A stretch of DNA of 64,000 nt from Desulfuromonadales bacterium. Lineage in GTDB: Bacteria > Desulfobacterota > Desulfuromonadia > Desulfuromonadales > JAGXHI01. The position numbers and the translations under genes were made by a program. The notes under the pieces were generated by a model, which worked only from the letters and a program-made list of their open reading frames with translations, was not told where the DNA came from and made no database searches. Shown here one piece after another: positions 17,901 to 26,483 of this stretch (the first letter of the stretch is position 1; each line of letters begins with the position of its first letter). Location: the NCBI GenBank assembly GCA_024636295.1, contig JAGXHI010000001.1, positions 29,831-93,830 of the forward strand. The letters run 5' to 3'.

Positions 17901-18476
17901 CAACTCTCCGGTGGGGGGGTAAAGATCCAGGATGTCGCCTCGCGAAGAGAAGGCGCCACGATCCTCCACGAGGGGTGCTGAGCGGTATCCCAGAGTGGAG
18001 AGTCTCTGCAGCAGTTCGGAGCGGGGATATTCGCCTTCGACTCGCAAGCGCTCACAAAGCCCCTCCAGAACCTCTCTCGGGATCACCCTCTGCATCAGGG
18101 CCCGAATCGAAAAGACCACCGCTCTGGCCCTGTTCTCCGCCAGGGCGGCGAGGGCGGCGATGCGTCCCGCCTCCACCTCCGGATGAGGGCTCAGGGCCTC
18201 GTAGGGGCGAACCTCCCAATGGGGGAAAAGGAAAATTTCCTCGGGACGACCGCAGTAGAAGGAAAGATCGGCAGCGAAGCGGGCCGCCTGCTTCTGATCC
18301 GGAGCCAGAATGAAAAAAGTGCGTTTTTGGACGGAAAGAAGGTTTGACAGCAGGTATGCGTCGGACGAACCGGCGAGTCCGAGAACTTCAGCCCGGGAAA
18401 ATCCCCTGTCCAGAACCCCGACAAGGGAGGAAGTCGAATGTCGAAATTCGCTGTTTATCTGCGATTCTGGAGTCAT
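14973..18476 (-). CDS. mfd: Transcription-repair coupling factor
   Basis: A 1167-residue DNA translocase that removes stalled RNA polymerase at lesions and recruits UvrA. Domain order is as expected: UvrB-like N-terminus (HWEVRPYEALSPHPE), a CarD-like RNA polymerase interaction domain near residue 480 (KEGDFVVHADHGIARYRGL), a superfamily 2 helicase core with Walker A GDVGYGKTEVA and box II IIIDEEQRFGV, and a C-terminal TRCF domain. Start 18476 (MTPESQINSEF) is preferred since upstream codons look non-coding; the ribosome site is weak. It lies 52 nt after nadA and heads the chaperone operon. uvrA is about 10 kb downstream on the same strand. Confidence 0.96.
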   Translation of the reverse strand: MTPESQINSEFRHSTSSLVGVLDRGFSRAEVLGLAGSSDAYLLSNLLSVQKRTFFILAPDQKQAARFAADLSFYCGRPEEIFLFPHWEVRPYEALSPHPEVEAGRIAALAALAENRARAVVFSIRALMQRVIPREVLEGLCERLRVEGEYPRSELLQRLSTLGYRSAPLVEDRGAFSSRGDILDLYPPTGELPVRVEFFGDQIERMRPFDLGTQRSREENLSELLLLPAREMVLSEAFMNGFSRRLKERCDVLGISRLRRESVLEEAREGILAPGRSFLLPYNYGKLDTLFDYLPAEGGWVLLDPSALEGEIDAFGTEIAQGEMRASNRGEPYAPAEALYLSPEMTMQKLEQSDPRLDLAPLEVFRLGSDRQVFRLHTEGNGDLRAHLEREEDGLGPLARHLREWTENRWRVLLVCHQRSQAERLLDLLEVYGLNPPFVPDGLSDGPGPGESQLVLGDLSAGFRIPEEKLAVVTEEEIFGRRARRRGASEARTRALLSSLAELKEGDFVVHADHGIARYRGLLHLEIGGTEGDFLHLEYADRDKLYLPVDRIEKVQKYVGAEGHGPRLDKMGGSAWEKAKLKARAAIEELARELLRIYARREMSQGFSYSPPDRLYREFEAAFPYEETPDQMSAIEEVLEDMQNERPMDRLVCGDVGYGKTEVAIRAAFKAVLDGKQVAVLVPTTVLASQHWETFRERFREHPVEVEMLSRFRTPAESKNVLKQTAEGRVDILVGTHRLLQRDVKFKNLGLIIIDEEQRFGVSHKERLKKLRSEVDVLTLTATPIPRTLHMGLMGLRSLSIIETPPVDRLAIRTYVTRFDDDLIREAIRRELHRGGQVFFVHNRVQSIGAMAEFLKTLVPEAKIAVGHGQMGEKELEKVMLEFIEGKTNVLVSTTIIENGLDIPRANTMIVNRADCFGLSQLYQLRGRVGRSSQRAYAYLLIPGEGTLTREARERLKVLQELTELGAGFRLASHDLELRGAGDLLGASQSGQIAAIGFEMYSELLEETVRELRGEKQEQRIDPEIRLGVSAFFPEKYIPDPNQRLVFYKRLAAAERDEDLYAAADELRDRYGELPEATVLLLEVMKLRVVMKGLKVETAEYDGRRLVFGFHPETPVPPENILGLMEKQKGKYSFSPDYRLSIRLDLTDRKEVPKSARKELQGLLQVC

Positions 18477-18528
18477 GAAGGTCCGGAAGGGCCGCCCCGG
18501 TGCGGAATGGCGGAGCGGAAAAGGGCGA

Positions 18529-19443
18529 TCAGTCTCGCGGAACGGCGAGCATGCGGTCCAGGGTGATTCGTGCACGTTCCCGAACCGCCAACGGGACGGT
18601 GATCTCGGGACTCAAGGTCTGCAGACTATGAAGTACGTCCTCCAGGGAGGTGAGCTTCATGTTGGGGCAGATAAGCTTGGAGGTGGGGAGGATGAATTCC
18701 TTTTCGGGATTTTCCTTGCGCAGCCGGTAAAGTATCCCCGCCTCGGTGCCGATGATAAATTTTCGATTCGGACTCCGGCGGCAATACTCGTACATGCCGC
18801 TTGTGGAGCAGATATGATCTGCCAGCTCCAGCACGTCCGGCGTACATTCGGGATGGGCGACAAACAGAGCATCGGGATGCTCCTGCTTCGCCCTGTTCAC
18901 CTCGGCGGTCTCCAGCCGGTCATGGGTGGGGCAGTAACCCTCCCAGAAATGGCAGACCTTATCCGTACGATCCGCAATGTATCGACCCAGATTGCGATCC
19001 GGCACCAGGATCACCTCTTTATCCTCGAGGGAATTCACCACATTGACTGCATTTGAGCTGGTGCAGCAGATGTCGCTTTCGGCCTTGACCGCGGCGCTGG
19101 AATTGACGTAAGTGACGACCGGCGCCCCTGGATGGCGGGCCTTCACTTCCCGAAGACCTTCGGGTGTCACCATATCGGCCATGGGACAGCCGGCATCGGG
19201 GCGGGGAAGGAGCACGATCTTTTGCGGAGCCAGAATGGAGGCGCTCTCGGCCATGAAATGCACCCCGCAGAAGACGATCACGTCCTTGTCGGTCCGCGCC
19301 GCCTCCATGGAGAGCCCCAGGGAGTCTCCTGTGATATCGGCGATCTCCTGGATTTCGTCCCGCTGGTAATTGTGAGCCAGCAAAAGAGCATTTCGCTCTT
19401 CGGCCAGTCGGCGAATTTCCTTTTTGACCTGTTCCTGGTTCAT
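18529..19443 (-). CDS. nadA: Quinolinate synthase A
   Basis: A 304-residue iron-sulfur enzyme that condenses iminoaspartate with dihydroxyacetone phosphate to quinolinate for NAD synthesis. Family motifs are [51 protein letters not shown] and [15 protein letters not shown]. Conserved cysteines for the 4Fe-4S cluster occur in CGVHFM, EGYCPTH and LICPNMK. It is divergent from tatB across 145 nt. No nadB is seen in the window. Confidence 0.96.
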   Translation of the reverse strand: MNQEQVKKEIRRLAEERNALLLAHNYQRDEIQEIADITGDSLGLSMEAARTDKDVIVFCGVHFMAESASILAPQKIVLLPRPDAGCPMADMVTPEGLREVKARHPGAPVVTYVNSSAAVKAESDICCTSSNAVNVVNSLEDKEVILVPDRNLGRYIADRTDKVCHFWEGYCPTHDRLETAEVNRAKQEHPDALFVAHPECTPDVLELADHICSTSGMYEYCRRSPNRKFIIGTEAGILYRLRKENPEKEFILPTSKLICPNMKLTSLEDVLHSLQTLSPEITVPLAVRERARITLDRMLAVPRD

Positions 19444-19520
19444 TTTCTCACCTGTAAGGGATATCCGGGAAATAGTAGTGCAAAACCCCTGCCCGTGTCA
19501 ATTAATCCTGATCGCCGTGC

Positions 19521-19550
19521 TTGACAGAAGGCGGGAAACAGGGATATTCT
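19521..19550 (+). promoter_or_regulatory. Sigma-70-like promoter of tatB-tatC
   Basis: TTGACA (perfect -35) at 19521-19526, an 18-nt spacer, then TATTCT as -10. The expected transcript start is near 19557, about 30 nt before the tatB ATG. Confidence 0.6.
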
Positions 19551-19588
19551 CATCATTCTATCAACAGCTTTCCTGAGAGGTCCCGCCC

Positions 19589-19945
19589 ATGTTCGGTATC
19601 GGAATGCCCGAACTTCTTTTGATCATGGCCCTGGCCCTGATCGTGATCGGTCCCAAAAAACTGCCCGACATAGCGCGGGCGCTTGGAAGGGGCCTGGCAG
19701 AGTTTCGCCGCGCCACGGACGATCTGAAGAATACTTTCAATGAGGAGACCCGAAACGCTGAAAACAGGGACCGGATCCGCCAGAACTCCGACCCGAAAGA
19801 CTCTTCTGCCGGAGAAGAGGAAAATAGGCCCTCCGAAGGGCAGGGTGACCTTTTTTCCGGCGAGACGGTGAAAGAATCTCCGGACCAGGAGAAAAAAGAA
19901 GAGACCTCGGCTTCCGTTCCGAAGGAAGACGTCCATGGCGGATGA
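19589..19945 (+). CDS. tatB: Twin-arginine translocase TatA/TatB-family subunit, TatB-like
   Basis: A 118-residue membrane protein. One N-terminal helix ([20 protein letters not shown]) is followed by the hinge [19 protein letters not shown], an amphipathic helix, and a long hydrophilic acidic tail. The Glu at position 8 and GPxxLP hinge favour TatB over TatA, though in many bacteria of this group one bifunctional protein serves both roles. It overlaps tatC by 11 nt, so the two form a receptor complex for folded proteins with RR signal peptides. No second TatA gene is seen here. Confidence 0.87.
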   Translation: MFGIGMPELLLIMALALIVIGPKKLPDIARALGRGLAEFRRATDDLKNTFNEETRNAENRDRIRQNSDPKDSSAGEEENRPSEGQGDLFSGETVKESPDQEKKEETSASVPKEDVHGG

Positions 19946-20696
19946 GCAGGCGCCCTTCACTTCTCATCTCGAAGAGCTTAGAAAGCGACTGATCATCATA
20001 GGGTGCTCTTGGGTGGTCGCCTTTTTAGGCTGTTACGCTTTTGCTGAAAGAATTTTCCAGTATATTTCCGAGCCTGTTCGCGCCGTTCTTCCCGAAGGAA
20101 GTTCGCTGGTCTTCATTCATGCCACCGAGCCTTTCTTCACCTATCTGAAGGTTGCAGCCATCGCCGGCCTTCTCGTGGCCCTTCCCATCATTCTCTGGCA
20201 GATCTGGGCCTTTGTCGCCCCCGGACTCTATTCGGGGGAAAAGAAGTTTGCCGTTCCCTTTGTCCTGGTAAGTTGCTGCTGCTTCGCCGCCGGAACTTAT
20301 TTCGGCTTTTTTTTCGTCTTTCCCACCATTTTTACTTTCCTGATCAAATACGGGACAGGCTCAGGAGAGATCAGCGCCATGCTGTCCATGGGAGCCTACC
20401 TCTCCCTCTCCGCAAAGCTCCTTCTGGCCTTCGGTCTCGTTTTCGAATTGCCGATCGTGATCTTTTTTCTGGCCCGCATGGGCGTGGTCGATTATCACTG
20501 GCTGGCCAAAAATCGCAAATTCGCACTGCTTGGCGCCTTTGTCTTCGGAGCCGTTCTTACGCCTCCGGACGTTATATCCCAGACCGCCATCGCTCTTCCT
20601 TTCGTTCTTCTCTATGAAGTGGGGGTTTGGATAGCCCGCTTCTTCGGCAAAAAGAAACCCAAGGAGGAAGAAGACGAGACGGAAGCGGCTCCATAG
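19935..20696 (+). CDS. tatC: Sec-independent protein translocase TatC
   Basis: A 253-residue protein with six predicted membrane helices. It starts with the family signature [15 protein letters not shown] and contains [16 protein letters not shown] and [16 protein letters not shown] segments, plus [13 protein letters not shown] and LTPPDVISQ. TatC binds the twin-arginine signal peptide. The C-terminus is a charged Lys/Glu tail. It is co-transcribed with tatB by overlap. Confidence 0.95.
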   Translation: MADEQAPFTSHLEELRKRLIIIGCSWVVAFLGCYAFAERIFQYISEPVRAVLPEGSSLVFIHATEPFFTYLKVAAIAGLLVALPIILWQIWAFVAPGLYSGEKKFAVPFVLVSCCCFAAGTYFGFFFVFPTIFTFLIKYGTGSGEISAMLSMGAYLSLSAKLLLAFGLVFELPIVIFFLARMGVVDYHWLAKNRKFALLGAFVFGAVLTPPDVISQTAIALPFVLLYEVGVWIARFFGKKKPKEEEDETEAAP

Positions 20697-20745
20697 ACCC
20701 TTTGCATAACCGTTTTGGAAACCTCACTTTACCGCCCCTCTTTCC

Positions 20746-20774
20746 TTGCGGCCGCACCCTTTTCGCTGTATATT
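20746..20774 (+). promoter_or_regulatory. Promoter placing the transcript start at the ABC ATPase ATG
   Basis: TTGCGG at 20746-20751, a 17-nt spacer, then TATATT at 20769-20774. A start about 7 nt downstream falls on 20781-20782, the first base of the ATG, and no Shine-Dalgarno sequence is visible. A leaderless message is inferred. Confidence 0.5.
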
Positions 20775-20781
20775 TCCCGCC

Positions 20782-21714
20782 ATGGTCTCCGCTCTGAGTA
20801 TAAAAAACCTCTCGAAGAACTATAACGGCGATCCGGCTGTCAAAGATCTTTCACTGCAGATCGAGCAGGGAGAAATTTTCGGGCTGCTCGGTCCCAACGG
20901 GGCCGGCAAGAGCACCACCATCAACATGGTGGCGGGGGTCACGCGCATACAGCAGGGATCCATTGAAATCTTCGGGTACGACAACAGGCGGGATTACCGC
21001 ATTACGCGGCGCCTGACGGGAGTCATGCACCAGGAGATCGTCATTGATCATTTTTTTACCATTGATCGGACTCTGCGCATCCATTCCGGATATTACGGAG
21101 CGCCCTACGACGAAGCCTGGCGACAGCTTCTCATTGAGCGGCTGGATCTCACTCCGCACCTTCACAAGCAGATGAACAAACTCTCCGGCGGCCTCAAACG
21201 ACGCCTCATGGTTGCCAAGGCCCTGATTCACAAACCCCGTCTTCTGATCCTGGACGAGCCGACGGCGGGAGTGGATGTCGAGCTCCGCCACAATCTGTGG
21301 CATTTGGTGAGGGAAATCAACAAGGCCGGAACGACGGTGCTTCTGACCACTCACTACCTTGAAGAGGCGGAGCAGATGTGTGGTCGGATCGCCATTATGA
21401 ACCAGGGCGAACTCGTCGCCCTGGAGCGCACTCCCGACCTGCTGAACCGCATTTATGGCCGTCAGCTTTTCCTCCATTTCGAAAGACCTGTCGACAACCT
21501 TCCAGAGCAACTGGAAGCCATGGGAGCAAAACTCAGCGAAAACGGTCTTCAGATGGTTTTTACTTTGCCTCGAGATCGGAGCGCCGGGGATGCCCTGCGC
21601 GAGGTCTGCCGCCTGGATCTTCCCGTGCGTGAAATCGAAACCCGCAAGGCTGGTCTGGAAGAGGTGTTTCTCGAGCTGACCGGATTGAAAAATCGGCAGG
21701 GGAGGGCACTGTGA
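20782..21714 (+). CDS. ABC-2 type exporter ATP-binding protein
   Basis: A 310-residue ATPase with Walker A GPNGAGKSTT, signature LSGGLKRRL, Walker B LLILDEPTAGVD and an H-loop in LLTTHYLEEAEQM. It resembles the YadG/CcmA/DrrA type that energises ABC-2 permeases for lipids, drugs or polysaccharides; the substrate is unknown. The C-terminal 80 residues form the usual accessory domain. ATG 20782 is preferred over a TTG at 20746. It overlaps the permease by 4 nt (ATGA-type), so the subunits are coupled. Confidence 0.92.
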   Translation: MVSALSIKNLSKNYNGDPAVKDLSLQIEQGEIFGLLGPNGAGKSTTINMVAGVTRIQQGSIEIFGYDNRRDYRITRRLTGVMHQEIVIDHFFTIDRTLRIHSGYYGAPYDEAWRQLLIERLDLTPHLHKQMNKLSGGLKRRLMVAKALIHKPRLLILDEPTAGVDVELRHNLWHLVREINKAGTTVLLTTHYLEEAEQMCGRIAIMNQGELVALERTPDLLNRIYGRQLFLHFERPVDNLPEQLEAMGAKLSENGLQMVFTLPRDRSAGDALREVCRLDLPVREIETRKAGLEEVFLELTGLKNRQGRAL

Positions 21715-22511
21715 TTGGAGAGCAGCCGCCTCGGGAAAAGGCGGATTTCATCCCCTGGCTGCCCTTCCTGACGCTTCTGCTGAGGGAAATTCTGCGCTTT
21801 CTTCGGGTATCGGTGCAAACCGTTCTCACCCCGATCATCACGGCCTCTCTCTATCTATTCGTTTTCGGCGCCACGCTTGGAGACCGCATCAGTGTGGTAG
21901 AGGGTTTTTCCTACGCTCAATTCGTCATTCCCGGATTAATTCTCATGGGGGTCATCAACAACTCCTTCGCCAACACCTCCTCCTCACTTTTCATGGCCCG
22001 TTACCTGGGGAACATCGTCGATCTGCTGGTCACCCCCATTACCGCTCCCCAGTTCATTCTGGCATATACCCTGGCCGCCATGCTGCGGGGGCTGCTGGTG
22101 GGAGTTGTGGTCTGGGTGATTTCGATGCTTTTCGCTCCCCTTCCCTGGATTCATCCCCTTCTGGCCCTTCTCATGGCGTGCCTTTCCAGTTTTCTCTTTG
22201 CCCAGGTTGGCCTGCTCGCCGCCATTTTCTCGGACACTTTTGATGAGCTGTCCATGTACAGCAACTTCGTCATCCTGCCCCTTATATATCTGGGAGGAGT
22301 ATTTTATCCCATCTCCATCCTGCCTTCCGAATGGGAATTTCTCTCCCGCCTCAATCCCCTGCTGTATCTGATCGACGGATTCCGCCATGCCATTCTGGGT
22401 GTGGGCGACACCCCCCTTTCCACGGCTTTCGGCATCGCGGGACTCATTGCACTGGGACTCTTCGTGGGGACCACCATTCTGGTGCACCTGGGCTATCGCC
22501 TGCGTTCCTGA
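21711..22511 (+). CDS. ABC-2 type exporter permease
   Basis: A 266-residue protein with about six membrane helices. It has the ABC-2 pattern: LTLLLREILRFLRVSVQTVLTPI, FVIPGLILMGVINNSF, and the C-terminal LPLIYLGGVFYPISILP before the last helices. It is YadH-like and forms the channel for the ATPase encoded directly upstream. The transcript ends at the hairpin 13 nt downstream. Confidence 0.92.
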   Translation: MIGEQPPREKADFIPWLPFLTLLLREILRFLRVSVQTVLTPIITASLYLFVFGATLGDRISVVEGFSYAQFVIPGLILMGVINNSFANTSSSLFMARYLGNIVDLLVTPITAPQFILAYTLAAMLRGLLVGVVVWVISMLFAPLPWIHPLLALLMACLSSFLFAQVGLLAAIFSDTFDELSMYSNFVILPLIYLGGVFYPISILPSEWEFLSRLNPLLYLIDGFRHAILGVGDTPLSTAFGIAGLIALGLFVGTTILVHLGYRLRS

Positions 22512-22523
22512 TCCCTGCAAAGA

Positions 22524-22553
22524 AGCCCTCCCCGGAGAGGCGGGGGAGGGCTC
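22524..22553 (+). terminator. Rho-independent terminator after the ABC operon
   Basis: A 10-bp GC-rich stem, AGCCCTCCCC / GGGGAGGGCT, followed by CTTAAATT. The T tract is weak but the position is right after the permease stop. Confidence 0.7.
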
Positions 22554-22611
22554 TTAAATTCGTCTGAAAACATGTTGGAGATAAGGGGGAAAACAACTCC
22601 TCGGGACTTTT

Positions 22612-23181
22612 CTAGAATCGGGCTTCGAATCCGCCACGAACTCCTTCGTCTATGGTCCAGGTTCCCTCGTCCTCGAAATCTGTACGCATCACTTGATATG
22701 CCAGAAGCAGGCGGATCCGCGGGGTCAGGGCATATCCGACAGTCACACCCGCCTCCAGCATCCGTTCGGCATCAATAAAGGACAAGAGTTTAGGCGCCCA
22801 GTGAATCCGGGCGGCAATACCCAGGCCCTGGAGAGCAGGCGGATAATAGGAAGCTTGACCGCCGACGTCCAACACCAGGAAATCCTTGCTGTCGTCCGTG
22901 GTTCCTCCGGTGCCCCGAGCGACGACGCCGAGTTCGAGGCCGGGGACGTTGCCCGGCTCTCCCGAGAAATCGAACCCCAGACTTCCCAGGAGCGTTTCTT
23001 CGTCATCATTATAAAGCAGGCGGGCTCCGATGCCGGAAGCGCCGTACTCGTCCTGGGAGATGGTCAGATGATAGCGGCCCTGGACACTGTAGTCGTTGAG
23101 CAGAAACTCCAGAGAAGAGGCCTCTGCCCCTCCTGCAAACAGAAGAATTGTGAACGCCAACCCGAATCCGGTTCTTTTCAT
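22612..23181 (-). CDS. YfaZ-like outer-membrane barrel protein
   Basis: A 189-residue exported protein with signal peptide MKRTGFGLAFTILLFAGGAEA. The rest is made of alternating beta strands ending in a C-terminal phenylalanine (GGFEARF), typical of outer-membrane barrels. SSLEFLLNDYSVQGRYH and LEAGVTVGYALTPRIRLLLAYQ fit the YfaZ precursor family as I remember it. The function of that family is not known. Start 23181 is supported by GAGGGAG upstream. It lies downstream of the gntR terminator on the same strand. Confidence 0.75.
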   Translation of the reverse strand: MKRTGFGLAFTILLFAGGAEASSLEFLLNDYSVQGRYHLTISQDEYGASGIGARLLYNDDEETLLGSLGFDFSGEPGNVPGLELGVVARGTGGTTDDSKDFLVLDVGGQASYYPPALQGLGIAARIHWAPKLLSFIDAERMLEAGVTVGYALTPRIRLLLAYQVMRTDFEDEGTWTIDEGVRGGFEARF

Positions 23182-23306
23182 GAGAAAGCTCCCTCTTTCA
23201 AAATCTTTCATAATACAAGTTCGTCCCTTCGAGAGCGAATATGGCACAATCGGCCGTCGGATTCAAGAAGGTCCGGTGAGAAACAACTCCACCCTTGATT
23301 CCCAAT

Positions 23307-23337
23307 AAAAAACCCGTCCGCAGAGACGGGTTTTTTT
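23307..23337 (-). terminator. Terminator after gntR, with T tracts on both strands
   Basis: An 8-bp stem (AACCCGTC / GACGGGTT, 6-nt loop) flanked by an A run on the left and a T run on the right. It works on the minus strand for the GntR gene and could also stop rightward transcripts. Confidence 0.85.
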
Positions 23338-23375
23338 ACACAATCTTCTATATAAAAACTGCCGCCGTGCGGCCA

Positions 23376-24086
23376 TCAAACATCCACGATTCTCTTGAGA
23401 ACAGACGCCTCTATCTGACGACCTTCTTCCCTGGCCAGACTCTGAATCAGAATTTGTCCCCCCAGAGCCGCCGTCTTGCTCACCAGGCGATCGGCTTCCT
23501 CCCCGGCATGACGCTTGAAGGCGTCGATAATCTTCTTGTGCTCCTGGACGGAGATTTCCATGCGTCCGGGCAGAGAAAGGGAGGCGAGACGCAGACGATT
23601 GAACTTCATCATCAGCTGATTTATGAGTTCCGCCAGCTTTTCGTTTCCGGACGCCCGGATGAAAAGGTCGTGAAATTCGTTGTGCACGCGAAAGAATGTT
23701 TTGACATCTCCTTCGCGGGCCAATTTTTCCAGGCGGTCGTTGATCCCCTCGAGTCGTTCGATATCCTTGTCGGCCAATTTTTCCGCTGCCACACTGGCAG
23801 CGTAGCCTTCCAGGATACTTTTTATGGCATAGAATTCTTCTACATCCCTTTCGGACAAAGAGGTCACCACCGCACCCTTGCGGGGAATGACGGTGAGATA
23901 GCCCTCCGATTCAAGCTGCCGGAATGCTTCGCGAATGGGGGTCCGGCTGATACCAAACCGCTCAGCCAGCTCAGGTTCCGCGACTTTTTCCCCGGGTTTG
24001 AGCTGCCCTTTGGATATGGCTTCGCGGATCGTCTCCAGGATCTTCTCCCGTAGAGTCTGATGATGTTCGATTGGTCTTTTTTTCAA
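23376..24086 (-). CDS. GntR-family transcriptional regulator, FadR subfamily (FCD domain)
   Basis: A 236-residue regulator. A winged helix at about residues 10-75 (LREKILETIREAI, ELAERFGISRTPIREAFRQLESEG) is followed by an FCD ligand domain of helices (VHNEFHDLFIRASGN, VQEHKKIIDAFKRH), in which His and Asp residues usually hold a metal and a carboxylate ligand. The TTG at 24086 is preferred because GGGGGA lies 8 nt upstream; the ATG at 24113 has no ribosome site and would put the start only 12 nt from the operator. Its promoter contains the palindrome GTATACAGTATAC, repeated before the ATP synthase operon, so autoregulation and control of that operon are inferred. Confidence 0.92.
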   Translation of the reverse strand: MKKRPIEHHQTLREKILETIREAISKGQLKPGEKVAEPELAERFGISRTPIREAFRQLESEGYLTVIPRKGAVVTSLSERDVEEFYAIKSILEGYAASVAAEKLADKDIERLEGINDRLEKLAREGDVKTFFRVHNEFHDLFIRASGNEKLAELINQLMMKFNRLRLASLSLPGRMEISVQEHKKIIDAFKRHAGEEADRLVSKTAALGGQILIQSLAREEGRQIEASVLKRIVDV

Positions 24087-24121
24087 GAGCCGTTTCCCCC
24101 AGTCTAATTTCATTTAAACAA

Positions 24122-24150
24122 AGTGTATACAGTATACAGAAAGTCGTCAA
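24122..24150 (-). promoter_or_regulatory. gntR promoter
   Basis: On the minus strand TTGACG (24145-24150), a 17-nt spacer and TACACT (24122-24127). The spacer is almost filled by the palindromic operator, so a bound repressor would block RNA polymerase. Confidence 0.6.
24125..24137. promoter_or_regulatory. Palindromic operator GTATACAGTATAC (gntR copy)
   Basis: Two GTATAC half sites spaced by a single A, in the wider context TGTATACAGTATACA. Such T-G-T-A-T-A-C-A palindromes are usual for FadR-type GntR proteins. The exact 13-mer occurs once more, before atpF' (32418-32430); elsewhere only single GTATAC words are seen. Confidence 0.75.
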
Positions 24151-24365
24151 GTCATTTTCTCTTTACTTTATGGAAGCGATTGTAACAGCTTGCCTTTTAC
24201 AGCCTTCAGAGCTATTATTCGGGGATATTGATCTTGGGAATCACTGGTTTAAATATCAAGAAAGCCGGCCGTTTCCGGGTTCAAGAGGAATGGATGCCGG
24301 AGCCGGAAACTCTTGCCCGGATTCTGTCTGATTCGGGAAATCCACCGCCTCTTCGGGAGAGCATC

Positions 24366-25139
24366 ATGACGGATCGTCTCCACGTTGCAGTTCCTTTTTC
24401 GCGTCTTGGTGAAAACCTCTCATATCTTCTTGAGAATCGCCTTCAGCCCGAAATAGGTTTCACCGGTCCAGACCTGGACCAGGTCGAATTCGGCCTTCTC
24501 CAGGAGACGGGAGAAAAGTTCAAGGAAAGGAATTTGGCCGTTTCCATCCATGCCCCTTTCAACGACCTGAATCCCGGCTCTTTAGACCCGAGGATTTTTG
24601 ATGCTACCCGGATCCGTTTTGAGGAGGCTCTGGAGGCTGCCCGTTTTCTCGGAGCGCGGGTAGCTGTTTTTCATCCGGGTTTCGACCGCTGGAAATACGG
24701 CGGCCAGAACCATCTCTGGGTGGAAAGGAGCCTGGAATTGTGGCCCGATCTGATCAAAAGGGCAGGGGAAATCGGCTGTAAAATCGGCCTTGAAAATATT
24801 TTCGAAGAAGCTCCGGATCTCTTGCTCGAACTTTTGCAGAAACTTGACTCGCCGTGGATGGGACACTGCTTCGATGTGGGACACTGGCACCTTTTCTCCA
24901 GAGCCGATCTGGAGGAATGGTTTGCCGCTCTTGGTCCATACCTTGTTCATGCACACGTGCACGATAATTTCGGCCGTCGTGACGATCATCTGCCGGTAGG
25001 GGAGGGCGTGATCCGTTTCGACTCCTTTTTCCGCCGTTTCAAGGACCTTCCGGTAAAACCCACCATAACTCTGGAAGCCTTCGATCGCGACTCCCTGTCA
25101 CGATCTGTTCTGGCCATCGCTCCCTTTCTTTCCGATTGA
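24366..25139 (+). CDS. Sugar-phosphate isomerase/epimerase-like TIM-barrel protein
   Basis: A 257-residue protein of the xylose-isomerase-like/AP endonuclease 2 barrel group. Metal-ligand candidates lie at strand ends: SIHAPFNDLNPG, VFHPGFDRW, IGLENIFEE, HCFDVGHWHLF, HAHVHDNFGRRDDHLPVGEG and ITLEAF. The last segments are the classic His/Asp/Glu pattern of this fold. The substrate is unknown. Start 24366 has GGGAG upstream; a longer frame from 24228 includes a non-conserved stretch. It is divergent from gntR and could be under its control. Its 3' end overlaps the convergent dinB by 42 nt. Confidence 0.85.
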   Translation: MTDRLHVAVPFSRLGENLSYLLENRLQPEIGFTGPDLDQVEFGLLQETGEKFKERNLAVSIHAPFNDLNPGSLDPRIFDATRIRFEEALEAARFLGARVAVFHPGFDRWKYGGQNHLWVERSLELWPDLIKRAGEIGCKIGLENIFEEAPDLLLELLQKLDSPWMGHCFDVGHWHLFSRADLEEWFAALGPYLVHAHVHDNFGRRDDHLPVGEGVIRFDSFFRRFKDLPVKPTITLEAFDRDSLSRSVLAIAPFLSD

Positions 25140-26300
25140 TTCCTCGCGTTCAAGAAGTGCGCCTCTGCGAACGCCACAGGTCCCGAAACGCTCACATATC
25201 CTGTCCACAGCGCTCTCCAGGCTTTCGAGTTTACCCGACTCTTCACGTCCGAAGAGACCCTGTTGACCTGTATTTTTCCTTTCCAGCCGGGAGAGGGTCA
25301 GTCCGAGGAGCCGCACCGGTCTGGATCCCGCCTCCGTTCGTTCGAGCAGCGGCACGGCCACCCGGAAGATGGAAGGCCCCTGATCGATCCCCCGGTCCAG
25401 TGTTTCACTGCGGGTTACCATTACGAAATCGGAGTAACGAATTTTGAGGGTAAGACAGCGTCCGATAAACTCCTTTTTCCGCAAACGTGCCGCCACCCGT
25501 TCGGCCAGGGAGAAAATCTCAAGGCGAATCCTTTCGGTATCCAGAAGGTCTTGTTCGAAGGTTTCCTCATGACCAACGGATTTGATCTCCGCCTCGGTTT
25601 CCACCGGCCGATCATCCCTGCCCCAGGCGAGATGAAAGATATGGTCTCCAACACTCCCAAGGAGACGCACCAACTCCGTTCTGCCGATGCGGCGCAGATC
25701 ATCTACCCGCCTGAACCCGAGCCTTTCCAGTTTCTCCTGCGTCACCCGCCCGACACCCCAAAGGCGGGATACCGGAAGAGGGCAAAGGAAACTGTCGATG
25801 GCTTCCGGAGGCACCTCGAGCAGTCCGTCGGGCTTGGCTGATTCCGAAGCCAACTTGGCCAGAAACTTATTCGGTGCAACACCCGCACTGATGGCAAGTC
25901 CCGTTTCTTCTCGAACCAGAGCACGGATAGCTTCGGCCACAACACGAGCCGGGCCGAAAAGCCGGCCGCAATCAGAAACGTCCAGAAAGGCCTCATCGAT
26001 GGAGAGTGGCTCGATGCGGTCTGTGAAGCGACCAAATATATGAAATATTTTCCCTGAAATCTCACGGTATCGACTCATGCGTACCGGAAGCAGCACGGCC
26101 TCAGGGCAGAGGCGAACCGCTCGGGCTATGGGCATGGCTGAATGCACTCCGAACGTCCGCGCCTCATAGGAGCAGGCTGCGACCACGCCTCGTCTCGAAC
26201 TGCCTCCGACGATCACGGGGCGCCCCCGCAGTTCGGGCCGGTCACGTTGTTCGACTGAAGCATAAAAGGCGTCCATGTCCAGGTGAATGATCTGTTTCAT
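25098..26300 (-). CDS. dinB: DNA polymerase IV (Y family)
   Basis: A 400-residue translesion polymerase. The catalytic signature IIHLDMDAFYASVEQRD holds the first metal-binding Asp residues, PLSIDEAFLDVSD the second, and GRPVIVGG and ACSYEARTFGVHSAMP are Pol IV-typical. Helix-hairpin-helix residues (VSRLWGVGRVTQEKLERLG) and a little-finger domain follow. QQGLF near residue 365 could bind the sliding clamp. Start 26300 is set by homology; the ribosome site is poor. No SOS box was recognised upstream. Its last codons overlap the end of the TIM-barrel gene on the other strand. Confidence 0.95.
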   Translation of the reverse strand: MKQIIHLDMDAFYASVEQRDRPELRGRPVIVGGSSRRGVVAACSYEARTFGVHSAMPIARAVRLCPEAVLLPVRMSRYREISGKIFHIFGRFTDRIEPLSIDEAFLDVSDCGRLFGPARVVAEAIRALVREETGLAISAGVAPNKFLAKLASESAKPDGLLEVPPEAIDSFLCPLPVSRLWGVGRVTQEKLERLGFRRVDDLRRIGRTELVRLLGSVGDHIFHLAWGRDDRPVETEAEIKSVGHEETFEQDLLDTERIRLEIFSLAERVAARLRKKEFIGRCLTLKIRYSDFVMVTRSETLDRGIDQGPSIFRVAVPLLERTEAGSRPVRLLGLTLSRLERKNTGQQGLFGREESGKLESLESAVDRICERFGTCGVRRGALLEREESIGKKGSDGQNRS

Positions 26301-26427
26301 GAGAGAGAATCCCGAGTCTCCGTTATTCATCCAGAGGCGAAAGCCTATAATATCTCTGAAGCAGGATTTTTTAAACTTCTGAATGTCAAGGGCTCGCAGG
26401 AGCACCGCTGTTTCCTGAAAATTTCAT

Positions 26428-26458
26428 AAAAAAAGGGACGGCTTTGAACCGTCCCTTT
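26428..26458 (-). terminator. Rho-independent terminator of the ATP synthase operon
   Basis: A 10-bp stem AAAGGGACGG / CCGTCCCTTT. On the minus strand it runs into seven T residues, 26 nt after the atpC stop. Confidence 0.9.
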
Positions 26459-26483
26459 GATCTTGCCATTAATGCGGCGGCGT

